DNA of 64,000 nt, from assembly GCF_023023025.1 (NCBI RefSeq), contig NZ_CP095481.1, positions 6,957,001 to 7,021,000 on the forward strand. The letters run 5' to 3'. The stretch is from Amycolatopsis sp. WQ 127309. Its GTDB lineage: Bacteria; Actinomycetota; Actinomycetes; Mycobacteriales; Pseudonocardiaceae. Made by a program: the position numbers and the translations under genes. Below, piece after piece: positions 42,295 to 51,677 of this stretch (position 1 is its first letter; each line of letters begins with the position of its first letter). The notes beneath the pieces were generated by a model. The model was given only the letters and a program-made list of their open reading frames with translations, was not told the DNA's origin and did not search any database.

Positions 42295-43176
42295 GTGACA
42301 TTGCTGAAAAAACCTGAGTCGGTGACCGATGGCGACTTCGCCGACGGACCGGACGTCATGCTCTGGAATCCGGCCCTCACTGCGAAACGCTGGCAAACTG
42401 AGTCGCTTCGCATGTTCGCCTTACGATGCCTCACGATTCGCTGCGCAGCCGGGCTGGTCACCTTGGTCCTGGCGATTCGTATCGCCGAGACGCTCCCGGG
42501 CGCTCTGCTCGTCGGCGCCGCTGCCGCGCTCGTGGTGAGCGGTCTGTGTGACGCGGCAATCCACATGCTGTGCCTGGACATCGACCACGACCATCCCCAC
42601 GGACGCCGATGCCGGCTGGAACGCCAGCCCGACGTGTTCTTCCTCCGTGGCCGTGATTTCAGTGATCTCGGTGACGCCGCCCAGCGCTCCGCCTTCCTGC
42701 TGATCGACCTCACTCGCGAGCTGCACACCACGGAAGCCCGGGACTGGCTTGACCCAGAGCTGCCCGACCGAGCACACCGGCTCGCGTGGGAGGCGCTGGC
42801 GTGCTTGGCCCGATCCCGGCCTGCGCGTCGGCACGTGGCGCAGCTCGCGGCGATACCGGACGAGACCGAGCTCGCGTCGACGGCGGTCAAGGCGCTCGCC
42901 GAGTTCGACGAGGCGCTCGACGAGCTGGTCTTCCACTTGCGCGGCTGTGTGACCCTGACGAGGGCCTGGGAGGCAAGACTCCGCCACACCCAGCTCGCCG
43001 AACGCACCTTCGCCGTTACCGCCGAGCTGCGAGCCACGTCGATACGGCAGGTCGCGGACTCCGCCGAAGAACTGCCGAGGTCCTGCTTCGCGTTCGTCAC
43101 CGCTGCTCGAGACGTGTCGGGAGCCGGATCGTTTCCCTGGGAACGCCCGGCCGACGACGGGGAGCCGGTCCGGTGA
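42295..43176 (+). CDS. Membrane protein of unknown function in the pilus operon
   Basis: 293 residues from GTG with GAAGGGAG upstream. It has two membrane helices ([20 protein letters not shown] then [20 protein letters not shown]) and a cytoplasmic helical C-terminal half with [15 protein letters not shown] and [20 protein letters not shown] segments. No known domain is recognised. Its place between two TadE-like genes and its GTGA overlap with the next gene suggest it belongs to the apparatus. Similar insertions occur in plasmid-type Tad loci. Confidence 0.65.
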   Translation: MTLLKKPESVTDGDFADGPDVMLWNPALTAKRWQTESLRMFALRCLTIRCAAGLVTLVLAIRIAETLPGALLVGAAAALVVSGLCDAAIHMLCLDIDHDHPHGRRCRLERQPDVFFLRGRDFSDLGDAAQRSAFLLIDLTRELHTTEARDWLDPELPDRAHRLAWEALACLARSRPARRHVAQLAAIPDETELASTAVKALAEFDEALDELVFHLRGCVTLTRAWEARLRHTQLAERTFAVTAELRATSIRQVADSAEELPRSCFAFVTAARDVSGAGSFPWERPADDGEPVR

Positions 43177-43625
43177 CCGCCGCACTGTCGGCTCGTTGGT
43201 GGCGAGCCGAGCGTGGCTCGGTGACCGCCGAAGCCGTCTTGCTCACGCCGGTGCTGGTGATTCTGCTGGTGTTCGTTGCTGTGGTCGTCCACCGCGGCGT
43301 CGATGCCCGGCTGCGGCTCGACGACGCCGCGCACCAGGCCGCTCGTGCCGCGAGCCTGCAGCGCACGCCTGCCGCCGCGGCCGCGGCGTCCGAGGCGACT
43401 GCCACCGCGGCGCTCGCTCGAGCCGGCGTGGTCTGTCGCGGGATCGCCGTGAACACGGCTACGTCGGCGACGGCGGGGACCACGGTCGTCGTCAGCGTGC
43501 GATGCACGGTCGACTTCGGCCAGGCGCTCGTCCTCGGCGTCCCGGGCACGAAAACGCTCTCCGCCTCTGCCGCCGAAATCATCGACGTTTTCCGCTCCCA
43601 GTCCGCCGCCGGAGGTGCGGGATGA
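43173..43625 (+). CDS. Second TadE-like pseudopilin
   Basis: 150 residues from a GTG in a GTGA overlap. [20 protein letters not shown] then [10 protein letters not shown] is a TadE-type processing and membrane segment. An Ala-rich helix and a C-terminal domain with two Cys ([17 protein letters not shown]) follow, which could form a disulfide. It is a minor pilus subunit. Confidence 0.83.
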   Translation: MTAALSARWWRAERGSVTAEAVLLTPVLVILLVFVAVVVHRGVDARLRLDDAAHQAARAASLQRTPAAAAAASEATATAALARAGVVCRGIAVNTATSATAGTTVVVSVRCTVDFGQALVLGVPGTKTLSASAAEIIDVFRSQSAAGGAG

Positions 43626-44059
43626 AGGCGCGATGCGGCGCGGTGTGGTGGCGAGCGGAGCAGGGACGCGTCTCGGCCTTCGTTGTCGTGCTGACGCTGG
43701 GGCTCATGGCCCTGGCCGGACTCGGCCTGGACGGCGGCCTCGCGCTGGCCGCCAAGGTCCGCGCCACCGGTCAAGCCGAATCCGCAGCTCGCGCCGGTGC
43801 CCAAGCCGTAGATCTCGGCACCTATCGCGCCACCAGCGCAGTTCGGCTTGATTCGGGGCGCGCACGTGAGCTGGCGCAGAAGTACCTCGGCGACGCCGGG
43901 GCGACCGGCTCCGTATCCGTCTCCGGGGACACAGTGTCCGTCGAGGTCACCGAAACTTGTCCGACCCAGCTGCTCTCCCTGATCGGCGTCGCCGAGATCC
44001 GCGTCCACGGCCGCGGCTCCGCCCGCCCGCAGCGCGGAGTCGGCGAACTCGAACCCTGA
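43622..44059 (+). CDS. TadG-like pilus-associated protein
   Basis: 145 residues from ATG in an ATGA overlap. [20 protein letters not shown] then [11 protein letters not shown] matches the TadG/TadE-like flp-locus proteins of actinobacteria (Rv3654c-type, short without the VWA domain). An Ala-rich region ([13 protein letters not shown]) then a small domain ends the protein. It is the last pseudopilin of the operon. Confidence 0.82.
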   Translation: MKARCGAVWWRAEQGRVSAFVVVLTLGLMALAGLGLDGGLALAAKVRATGQAESAARAGAQAVDLGTYRATSAVRLDSGRARELAQKYLGDAGATGSVSVSGDTVSVEVTETCPTQLLSLIGVAEIRVHGRGSARPQRGVGELEP

Positions 44060-44088
44060 CCGCATTTCGACCGAAGGAGGACCTGGTC

Positions 44089-44460
44089 ATGGTGTCCACC
44101 GAAGAGGAGATCACCCGCCGCCTCAGCGAGACCGATTCCGTGCGCAAGGCTCGCCGAGCGCAGGCGGCCACCACCGTCGGCCTGCTCGCCCGCCGGCACG
44201 TCGACCTCGCCGGACAGCTCGCCGAGCTCGAACGTGAACTCGGCCAGGTGCTGACGGCAGCCCGTGACGTCATCGACGTGCCCGAGCTGGCTGACGTCAC
44301 CGACATCCCGGCTGCTGACCTCAGCCGCTGGCGGGAGCAGGCCGTCAAGCCTGCCCGACGTCGTAAGCGCCAGGACGGCGGCAAGGACACGGGCGGCGCG
44401 AACCCGCGGAGCACCACTTCGGCGCTCGCCGCGCGAGTCGACGATTCTGCGGGCAGCTGA
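44089..44460 (+). CDS. Hypothetical coiled-coil protein of the pilus operon
   Basis: 123 residues after AAGGAGG. Residues 1-65 form a helical, charged segment (EEEITRRLSETDSVRKARRA and DLAGQLAELERELGQVLTAA) likely to be coiled coil. The tail is Lys/Arg/Gly-rich. There is no membrane segment. Its stop overlaps the start of the LysM-BTAD gene by one base (TGATG), so it is coupled to it. Confidence 0.65.
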   Translation: MVSTEEEITRRLSETDSVRKARRAQAATTVGLLARRHVDLAGQLAELERELGQVLTAARDVIDVPELADVTDIPAADLSRWREQAVKPARRRKRQDGGKDTGGANPRSTTSALAARVDDSAGS

Positions 44461-47225
44461 TGAGCTCGCCGCCCCGCACACCGGCCTCGTCGCGCCCGCT
44501 GGGCCGGACGGTGCGTTGTGTGAGCGCGGCGGTGCTGCTGCTGGGTTTGGTGGCCGGTCTGCCCTGGGCGCTGATCGGCTGTGTTGGCTGGCCACTGCCG
44601 GACCATCTGCTGCACCTGGACGAGATCGGCGCCGCGCTGATGGCGCCGATGTCGAAACGGTTCCTGCTCGACATCCTCGCTTGCCTGGACTGGGGCGTGT
44701 GGCTGGTCTTCGTCGCCGACGTCGTCGTGTGCACGGTCGACGCTCTCCGCGGCACGCCGCGGAGAGCCGGCACCTGGCCGTTTCGGCGTGTGGCGGCGGT
44801 CCTTGTCGGAACGCTGTTGCTGGCGCTGCTCAGCCGCACAGCCGACGCCGCCCCTATCTCGTCCTCCGGTGGCCAGTCGGTCGCTGGTCCGCTCTTTCCG
44901 TCCGCGGATGCCACCGCATCCCCCGGGGACCGCGGCCCGAAGCCATCCCCGCCCTCTCCGGCGGCGGGTACCGAACGGGTCCGCGCCCCGGACGGCGGGG
45001 TGCACGACACGTTGTGGCGGATCGCGCAACGCTGCCTCGGAGACGGCGACCGCTGGCCGGAGATCTGGGCCCTCAACCGAGGCAGCGTCCAGCCTGGCGG
45101 GCGCGCCCTGTCCAACCCGAACGTGATCCACCCTGGCGACGTTCTTCGCCTACCCGTCGCCCCACCAACGGCGAGGCCCGCAGCGCCATCGCTTCTCCCG
45201 CAGGAAGACCGTCACGACCCGCAACCTCCAGCCTCCGTGAGCCCGTCGCAGCCTTCGCCGCAGGCGCCTGGCACACCCCGCCCGGCGAGCGGCGTAGCGC
45301 ACGAAGGCACGCCGGGGGCCGTGACGTGGGGGAGCGGCGAGGTGTTCGTAGGCCTGACCCTGGCGGCCGCCGTCAGCACCCTGCTCCTGGTAGCGCGCAG
45401 GCGACGGCACACCCGCTACCGGCCCGGAAGCGGCCGCCGACAGGACGACCCTCCCGTCACGCCCGTGGTGTACCAGCTTCGGCTGGCTCACCTGGACGCT
45501 CAGCAGATCGACGACGAACACGCGGCGATCGGCAGTGACGATCCACCGGACGGGGAAGCCGCCGGGGAACCCCAGGAGCCAGTACCGGATACCGCGGGAC
45601 GGCTGCAGCTCGTCGCGTCACGCGGCCACCGTCTCATCGGTACGCCACCTCTCGAATCTTCATCTTCGACGGTCGACATCGCCGTCGAAGGGGCCGCCGA
45701 CCGGCCAGCGGACCGAGAGGTCTCCGCAGGCGTGGACGTGGCCATCGACCTGGCCAGCGCGCACGGGCTCGGGCTCGTCGGTCCCGGTGGCTACGCCGCG
45801 GCACGGGCTCTCCTGCTCACAGTCTTGACCGCTCTACCGGGAGCCGGAAGTTCGCCGTCGGTCCTCGTGCCTTCTGCGGACCTGGGCCGCCTGCTCGGCA
45901 CGTCAACACCAGCTCCGGCTCTGCCGGTCACCGTCGAGGTCACCGCCGACCTTGACACGGCCTTGGCCGAAGCCGAACGGCGTCAGGCAGAGCCAAGCCG
46001 AGCCACCGTACTGGTCACGTCACCACCGCACGACAGCAACCGGCAGGCACGGCTGCAACACCTGCTCGACAACGGCGCGCGCGGCGGCATCACCGCATTG
46101 CTGCTCGGCCAGTGGCGTCCCGGCGTCACCGCGTACATCACCGCCGGCGGAATCATCTCCGCCACCAATCCCGGCCTCGGCGAGCCTCTCCGCGGCTCCC
46201 GCGCCTTCACGTTGCCCGACTCCGCAACCCGCGAGCTGCTGGCGTTCCTGCGAGCGACACAGAACCCCACGGGCCACCCGAGCGAACTCGCAGGAGAGGA
46301 ACCTGCCAGCCGTACACATCCCGCAGAAGCCGGGCGTCTCGAGATTACCGCTCGGCCGACGCCGGTTGCCGTGGCGGGAGAACGCGGCGATCCGGACAGT
46401 CCATCGGTCAAAGCCGCCGTCAGAACCCTGGTAATGACGGTATTCGGCCCTCCGACGCTGCACTGGCGCCCCGAACCCGATCGCCCGGACGACCTGCGCG
46501 ACATGTCGGGTGAGCTGACCCGAAGGCTTGTCGAGCTGCTGGTCCTCCTGGCCGTGCATCCCACCGGCATATCCCGCAACGGCATCATCGACGCCCTGTG
46601 GCCCGCCGCCCCGCCCCGCAACCCGGCAAGCGTCCTCCGTACGGTCCTCTCGCGGATCCGGCGCGCCGTTTACGCTGCCACCGAAGGCGCCGCAGATGAG
46701 GCAGTGCTGGTCGAGCACGGCCACTACCGGCTCGACCCGGCGGTGGTGGACGTCGACTACTGGCACTTCGCCGACGCAGTAGCCGGCCGCCGAACCAGCG
46801 GGCCGGGCGACCGCCACTCCGTCTACGAGGCGATCATCGCCGCCTACGGCGGTCCCTTGGCGGACGGGCTCGACGCCGAATGGCTCGTCGCCGCCCGCGA
46901 AGCCACTCGCCGCGACGCCATGGACGCGGTGGCCGCACTCGCGCGCGCACGCGTCGACGACGACCCGGACTACACCCTCGACCTGCTCGAAACCGCGCGC
47001 TCGTTCGATCCGCACAACGAACTGCTCTACCGCGACATCATGCGATTGCAGCACCTCCTCGGCCGGCATGACGCGATCTCCCGAACTCTTACTTTGTTGC
47101 AGACACGCCTGGCAGAACTCGATATCACGCCGACTGCCGAGACTCTCGACCTCGCCCATCGACTGCGCGGCCACCACGCCAGTATTGCGAATCAGTGCGG
47201 AACCGGTCCGCGAATCCGGGGATGA
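44460..47225 (+). CDS. Membrane LysM-BTAD protein (SARP-like sensor/regulator)
   Basis: 921 residues. The N-terminal 130 residues have three membrane helices (AAVLLLGLVAGLPWALIGCV; CLDWGVWLVFVADVVVCTVD; FRRVAAVLVGTLLLALLSRT). A LysM domain follows (GVHDTLWRIAQRCLGDGDRW then PEIWALNRG, about residues 178-232). A Pro-rich linker, a further helix (VFVGLTLAAAVSTLLLVARR) and a cytoplasmic part come next. A C-terminal winged helix plus BTAD (about 650-910, including DMSGELTRRLVELLVLLAVH and LARARVDDDPDYTLDLLETA) ends the protein. BTAD domains are otherwise in AfsR/SARP activators. It may couple cell-wall contact to gene control of the pilus/transfer locus. This architecture recurs in actinobacterial Tad loci. 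Confidence 0.82.
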   Translation: MSSPPRTPASSRPLGRTVRCVSAAVLLLGLVAGLPWALIGCVGWPLPDHLLHLDEIGAALMAPMSKRFLLDILACLDWGVWLVFVADVVVCTVDALRGTPRRAGTWPFRRVAAVLVGTLLLALLSRTADAAPISSSGGQSVAGPLFPSADATASPGDRGPKPSPPSPAAGTERVRAPDGGVHDTLWRIAQRCLGDGDRWPEIWALNRGSVQPGGRALSNPNVIHPGDVLRLPVAPPTARPAAPSLLPQEDRHDPQPPASVSPSQPSPQAPGTPRPASGVAHEGTPGAVTWGSGEVFVGLTLAAAVSTLLLVARRRRHTRYRPGSGRRQDDPPVTPVVYQLRLAHLDAQQIDDEHAAIGSDDPPDGEAAGEPQEPVPDTAGRLQLVASRGHRLIGTPPLESSSSTVDIAVEGAADRPADREVSAGVDVAIDLASAHGLGLVGPGGYAAARALLLTVLTALPGAGSSPSVLVPSADLGRLLGTSTPAPALPVTVEVTADLDTALAEAERRQAEPSRATVLVTSPPHDSNRQARLQHLLDNGARGGITALLLGQWRPGVTAYITAGGIISATNPGLGEPLRGSRAFTLPDSATRELLAFLRATQNPTGHPSELAGEEPASRTHPAEAGRLEITARPTPVAVAGERGDPDSPSVKAAVRTLVMTVFGPPTLHWRPEPDRPDDLRDMSGELTRRLVELLVLLAVHPTGISRNGIIDALWPAAPPRNPASVLRTVLSRIRRAVYAATEGAADEAVLVEHGHYRLDPAVVDVDYWHFADAVAGRRTSGPGDRHSVYEAIIAAYGGPLADGLDAEWLVAAREATRRDAMDAVAALARARVDDDPDYTLDLLETARSFDPHNELLYRDIMRLQHLLGRHDAISRTLTLLQTRLAELDITPTAETLDLAHRLRGHHASIANQCGTGPRIRG

Positions 47226-48033
47226 GCGTCCAGCGCCGCAAAATACCTCGATTTCCGATCGGATGCGCGACCGGGAATCGATGCTAACGTCGCGGTTGAT
47301 GCTGCCGATGGTCTGGTGGCAGAAAGAGACTCAATCTGTTCTTTTTGTGTGGATGTCGACGGAGCCTGTGCAATATTCGGAAACGGTCAGAGTGCCCGGC
47401 GGTGGGGAACGTCGATGTCTCGCGCCGAGGTATCAAGGTATCGACTCTCAATGCGAACCTCGCGTACCCGGTCTCTGGCATGGCAAGGCGCCAGCACTGC
47501 GCCGATCGGGGTGCCGCCGAGCCTGCCGATCAGGCTCGCCCTCCGGTGGCCGACTAAGCCGGATCCCCCTGTTGCCTCGATTGTTGCAGGTCAAGGTACC
47601 TGCAAGGGGATCCGTCGGTATCCCAGACTCGCTTGACATCAAGCAGGTAAACACATCAGGCCCGTCGTCTGCGTTCTCTCGACCGTTCTCGTCGTCCGTG
47701 GTTGCATGCTCTGTCGATCAACTCGCCTCAACTGGCCCTCACCTGCCTTTGCCATTATCTCAATTAATGAGTAGAAGCCGGCGCTTCGAGCTTGATTTGT
47801 TCCGCCATTTCTCTGCGGGTAGAACCGCCCCTGGCCTACGGATACAATGCGGAATGCATATTCGATCGGCAATGCGAATTTCTTTTCTTGAAATTCGCCG
47901 AATCAAAAGTGGAAACCTATTGCGCGGCGTCCCGTGATCGAGTTATCTTTGTTGTGTCGCCGGAAAAGCGAAAGCTCGAATCGAATTCCTCACCCGGCGC
48001 GTCATTCAACTTCTTGGAAACGGGAGTCTAATC
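47226..48033. other. AT-richer 808-base gap with palindromes
   Basis: No gene is supported here. The base composition falls clearly below the rest of the window, most strongly at about 47740-48030. Two inverted repeats stand out: TTGCAGGT/ACCTGCAA (47584-47605) and GCTTGA/TCAAGC (47631-47644). A frame ending at 48031 just before the next small gene has a poor start and composition. It may hold the promoter of the plus-strand set at 48034-53309, an origin or a junction between modules. Confidence 0.5.
47584..47605. promoter_or_regulatory. Perfect 8-bp inverted repeat
   Basis: TTGCAGGT (47584-47591) and ACCTGCAA (47598-47605) with a 6-base loop. A second inverted repeat, GCTTGA-CA-TCAAGC (47631-47644), starts 25 bases later and includes a consensus -35 TTGACA (47633-47638), though no good -10 follows at 16-18 bases. 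Confidence 0.45.
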
Positions 48034-48180
48034 ATGTGCTACGCCGACACTGACACCAATGAAGACGGTACCGCCGTCGCGTTCTGCTACTGCGGTTGGA
48101 CGCAAGACCACGCCACCCCGGAAGCGGCGGACGCCGACGCCGAACGCCACCAGCGCGACGCCGACGCCGTGCTCGCCTGA
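48034..48180 (+). CDS. 48-residue acidic CxC protein
   Basis: A small gene starting at the ATG with GGGAG 7 bases upstream. The sequence opens MCYADTDTNEDGTAVAFCYC then GW, so it has three Cys, two of them as CYC, and an acidic/His-containing Ala-rich second half. Codon use in third positions is strongly G/C biased, as in real genes here. It is 41 bases upstream of the MoxR ATPase gene on the same strand. The cysteines could bind a metal. Function is unknown. Confidence 0.68.
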   Translation: MCYADTDTNEDGTAVAFCYCGWTQDHATPEAADADAERHQRDADAVLA

Positions 48181-48221
48181 CGCCCATCCGCCGCGCTCAC
48201 AGAAACCGAAAGGAACCAGCC

Positions 48222-49445
48222 ATGGCCACGCCCACACCGCCCGTCACGGCGCCCGCCGCCGCGCCGACCGCCGTCCCGGCGGGCGGGAAGTCAACCCGGC
48301 TGCGCAACGGCGAACTCCGCGCCATGGTCGCCAAAACTCTCGCCGACAACCCCGGTGACACGCACACCCCGGGCAGCATCGCGCACACTTTGAACCGATC
48401 GTCCGGCGCCGTCGGGAACGCGTGCAAAGTACTGGCAGCCAAGGGGGAAGCCGAAGTCGCTTCGGCCGCACCACTGGCCTACCGGGCCACCGCGACGACA
48501 GCGGCCGCCGCCGCTTCCACCATCATTCCCGCCCCGCCGCGCACATCCCGCCCATCAAGCCCGAAACCCACCGGGGCAAAGCCTGCCGCCGCAGCCAAGT
48601 CCGCCCCGGCCCGGCGTGCAACCGGTTCTCGAAAGGCAACCGGTCCGGTAAAACGGCCGAACGGGATGGACTATCACCCCCGGTTGCTGTCCGGCATGCC
48701 GGACGTGACCGCGCTGCAGCGGTTGCGTGACGTCGGGGTGGCCGCCCTGCTGTACGGACCGCCCGGCACCGGAAAGACGTCGGTGGTGGAAGCGGCGTTC
48801 AACGACTGCCTGACCGTGCAGGGCGACGGGGACACCGTGGTCGCCGACCTGGTAGGCGACTACACCAAGATCCCCGGGGGCGACTTCGTGTTCGTACACG
48901 GGCCGCTGGTCCGCGCTATGCGCGACGGCGTACCGCTGTTCATCGACGACGCCACGCTGATCCCGCCGACCGTGCTCGCCGTGGTCTACCCCGCGATGGA
49001 CGGACGCCGCCAAATCACGGTCAAAGCCAACGGCTGCGAAGTCGTCGACGCCGCGCCGGGCTTCTACGTCGTCGCCGGGCACAACCCCGGCGTGCACGGC
49101 GCGGTGCTCACCGACGCCCTGTCCTCACGGTTCTCCGTGCACATCCAGGTGTCCAGCGACTACGCGCTCGCCGACCAGCTCGGAGTCGACGCGAAAGCGG
49201 TCCGCGTGGCGCGGAACCTGGCCACCCGGCAGGAAAAAGGCGAGATCGGCTGGGCTCCCCAGCTGCGAGAGCTACTCGCGTTCAAGAAACTCGCCGACGC
49301 GTGGGACCTCGACGCCGCCGCCGGGAACCTGGTCGGCATCGCGCCGGAAGAAGACCGCGCCACCGTTGCCGCAGTAGTGCGCGACGTCTTCGGAAAGACC
49401 GTCACGCCGCTTGCCCTCGGTGCCCGCATCGCCACCAAACCCTGA
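48222..49445 (+). CDS. MoxR-type AAA+ ATPase with N-terminal winged helix
   Basis: 407 residues after AAAGGAACCAGCC. Residues about 25-85 are a winged-helix domain (LRAMVAKTLADNPGDTHTPG then SIAHTLNRSSGAVGNA). An Ala/Pro linker precedes the AAA+ domain: Walker A LLYGPPGTGKTSV, Walker B VPLFIDDATLIPP (DD in place of the usual DE), sensor 1 FYVVAGHNPG and arginine finger region DALSSRF. MoxR ATPases work as chaperones with VWA-domain partners, and the next gene encodes one. The same winged helix recurs in the protein at 53386-54129. Confidence 0.85.
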   Translation: MATPTPPVTAPAAAPTAVPAGGKSTRLRNGELRAMVAKTLADNPGDTHTPGSIAHTLNRSSGAVGNACKVLAAKGEAEVASAAPLAYRATATTAAAAASTIIPAPPRTSRPSSPKPTGAKPAAAAKSAPARRATGSRKATGPVKRPNGMDYHPRLLSGMPDVTALQRLRDVGVAALLYGPPGTGKTSVVEAAFNDCLTVQGDGDTVVADLVGDYTKIPGGDFVFVHGPLVRAMRDGVPLFIDDATLIPPTVLAVVYPAMDGRRQITVKANGCEVVDAAPGFYVVAGHNPGVHGAVLTDALSSRFSVHIQVSSDYALADQLGVDAKAVRVARNLATRQEKGEIGWAPQLRELLAFKKLADAWDLDAAAGNLVGIAPEEDRATVAAVVRDVFGKTVTPLALGARIATKP

Positions 49446-49488
49446 CGCCCCAAGCGGAACCGCGAACCGTCGCGAAAGGACCCGCGCC

Positions 49489-51267
49489 ATGAGTGCCCAC
49501 TTCACCGCCGACCCGGCCGCCACCGGCGCCGCCGTGTTCCCGGCGCGCCCGGAATGGCTGACCCTGTCCGCCGCGTTCGCCGACGAGGTCCCGGTGATCG
49601 CCGACCGCGACGACCTCGTGGTCAGCGTCGCCCCCGGCGCGGGTGGCGGAGCCCCCGCTTGCTTCTATCCGCACCGCGCCCTGATCGAAGTCGACGGCGA
49701 CCACCTCGGCGTGGACCCGGCGACCGTGAACCCGGCGAACCTGTCCGACCGCCCCCGCTACGCCCCGGCATGGGGCGCCCTGACCCACGAGTGCGGACAC
49801 GCCAAACACACCGCGTGGGAACCCCCGGACGACGCCCCGCCCGCCGTGGTCGCCGCCGCCATGCTGCTGGAAGAGCCGCGCATGGAAGCGGCCCACATTC
49901 GCCGCCGCCCGGACGACCGGCACTGGCTGCGCGCGTGCGTGAAGGGCATCGTCGCCACGGACCTGCACCTGTACGCCGACCCGGCCACCGCCCCGAAGAT
50001 GGCACCCGCCGACGCCGCGAACACCGCCGCCCTGCTGCTCGGACGAGCCGACGGAGGCGTGCTCACCCGCGCCGAGGTCGCCCCCGTCGCCGACGTCGTC
50101 GAGAACGTGCTCGGCGCGGACGTGCTGGGCAAGCTGCGAGCGGTGTGGCGCAAGGCGCTACGGACCCCCGACGATGCCGGCGAGGCCATGCTCGAACTCG
50201 GGCGACAGTGGTGCGAGATTCTCGGCACTGACCCGGACGCCGACCCCGACGGCTCTGACATGACACCCGGCCCCTCCGGCGCCCCGGACCCGTCTGCGAG
50301 CGGGAACGGCTCCGCCGATCCGTCATCGCTGGCCGATGCGATCGCCGCCGTGTTGAACGGCGTGGCGGGGAAGGTGGCACGGGAGAAGGCGCCCGAGGAC
50401 CCTGCCGCCGTTGCGGCCGCCCGGGACGAGGAAGAGGAAGCCGCCGAACAGACGGCAGGGAAGGCCGCACACCGAGTGTTCGCCACCGGAGGCCCTCATA
50501 CCGGCCACACGCGGATGGTGGGAACTCGCCCACCCACCCCGGAGGAACGCACTGCCGCGCGCGTGCTGGCACGGGCTCTGGACACCGCAGGGATCCGAGA
50601 GCGGGTCGCGGTGAAGTCCACCTCCGAACTGCCACCGGGACGGGTGCGGATGCGGGGCGTCCGCGCGGCGGAAGCCCAACGCGCCGCCGGGGCGGTGGTG
50701 ACCGCCGAACCCTTCACCCGGGTCACCCGCACCCCGGTTGCTCTTCCGCCCCTCCGCGTCGGGGTCGCGTGTGACGTCTCCGGGTCCATGGGGTGGGCGC
50801 GTGCCCACGTCGCCTCGGCCGCGTGGATCCTTGCCGACGCCGCCCGGCACACCAGGGTTCCCGCCGAGGTCGCCAGCGTGATCTTCGGGCATCACGTGCG
50901 CCCGCTGACCCGCCCCGGCAAGCCGCCCGCGATGGTCACCGAATTCGAATCCGATGACAACTGGGAGAACATCCCTACGGCGTTGGACGCGCTCGACGGT
51001 GCCCTCGGGCTGTCCCGTCCCGGCGCCGCGCGGCTGGTGGTCATCGTGTCCGACGGCGACTACCGCCCCGACCCCCGCGCCGCTGGGCAGAAGAAGCTCG
51101 ACCGGCTGCGCGCGTCCGGCTGCGCGGCCCTGTGGCTGACCACGGGCGGCATGTTCGACGCCCCGCTCGCCGGGGCGACCGTCCACCTGCTGTCCGACCC
51201 GGCCATCACCGCCCGCGCCATCGGGCACGCGGCCACCGCCGCCCTGCGGGCCACTGCCCGCCGCTAG
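49489..51267 (+). CDS. VWA-domain protein with HExxH motif
   Basis: 592 residues. The N-terminal third carries LTHECGHAKHTAW, an HExxH zinc-metallopeptidase motif, followed about 30 residues on by MLLEEPRMEA, which could supply the third ligand Glu. A Pro/Asp-rich linker and an acidic EEEEAAEQ region follow. The C-terminal third is a von Willebrand A domain with MIDAS DVSGSMG (DxSxS), then VIVSDGDYRPD. MoxR/VWA pairs act as ATP-driven metal-insertion or maturation machines. A protease-like head fused to the VWA is unusual. It lies 43 bases after the MoxR gene. Confidence 0.82.
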   Translation: MSAHFTADPAATGAAVFPARPEWLTLSAAFADEVPVIADRDDLVVSVAPGAGGGAPACFYPHRALIEVDGDHLGVDPATVNPANLSDRPRYAPAWGALTHECGHAKHTAWEPPDDAPPAVVAAAMLLEEPRMEAAHIRRRPDDRHWLRACVKGIVATDLHLYADPATAPKMAPADAANTAALLLGRADGGVLTRAEVAPVADVVENVLGADVLGKLRAVWRKALRTPDDAGEAMLELGRQWCEILGTDPDADPDGSDMTPGPSGAPDPSASGNGSADPSSLADAIAAVLNGVAGKVAREKAPEDPAAVAAARDEEEEAAEQTAGKAAHRVFATGGPHTGHTRMVGTRPPTPEERTAARVLARALDTAGIRERVAVKSTSELPPGRVRMRGVRAAEAQRAAGAVVTAEPFTRVTRTPVALPPLRVGVACDVSGSMGWARAHVASAAWILADAARHTRVPAEVASVIFGHHVRPLTRPGKPPAMVTEFESDDNWENIPTALDALDGALGLSRPGAARLVVIVSDGDYRPDPRAAGQKKLDRLRASGCAALWLTTGGMFDAPLAGATVHLLSDPAITARAIGHAATAALRATARR

Positions 51268-51284
51268 CTCACCGGCCCCAGCAA

Positions 51285-51314
51285 GGGAAGGGGCGGAACC
51301 GCCGCTCCCTTCCC
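51285..51314 (+). terminator. Strong hairpin after the VWA gene
   Basis: GGGAAGGGGCGG (51285-51296) pairs with CCGCTCCCTTCCC (51302-51314) with a single bulge and a 5-base loop, 17 bases past the VWA stop. It has no U-tract. It may end transcription or stabilise the MoxR-VWA mRNA. Confidence 0.6.
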
Positions 51315-51354
51315 CAGAACGAGAACCGACAACCTGCCCGACCTAGGAGAAGCC

Positions 51355-51618
51355 ATGAACTCGACCACTGACTTGCCGACGATCACCGCCGCCGGTGAAC
51401 GGATCGCCGAACGTGTAGGCGACCTCACCGAGGACCAGCTCCGGGCAGGGTTCACCGCAGCCCTCCTGGGACTGGACTACGAAGCTTCCGAGGAAGTGGG
51501 CTCCGGCGGCCAGTGGGACGGACCCGCCCTCACCACCCTGAACGCGATGGCTGAAGCGGTGGGACTTCCCGGCGTCGGCCCCGGCGACTTCGACAGCAGC
51601 GAAGACTTCCACGTCTAG
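51355..51618 (+). CDS. Small acidic hypothetical protein
   Basis: 87 residues starting MNSTTDLPTITAAGERIAER after a GGAGAAGCC box. It is acidic, without Cys or membrane segments, and has VGDLTEDQLRAGFTAALLGL as its likely core helix. Helical small proteins of this type are common in actinobacterial mobile elements. The family is not recognised. It is first of five small genes on this strand that end at 53309. Confidence 0.65.
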   Translation: MNSTTDLPTITAAGERIAERVGDLTEDQLRAGFTAALLGLDYEASEEVGSGGQWDGPALTTLNAMAEAVGLPGVGPGDFDSSEDFHV

Positions 51619-51677
51619 CGAGCCAGCCGCGTGGTTCGAACCAATCCATTGCCCTGAAGAAGCCCATGGAGGTCACG

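Noticed and set aside
47792..48031. 79-codon frame ending just before the small CxC gene
   Set aside because: It has a weak TTG start with no ribosome site, unusual low-GC third positions for this genome and no resemblance to a family. It is more likely control-region DNA.
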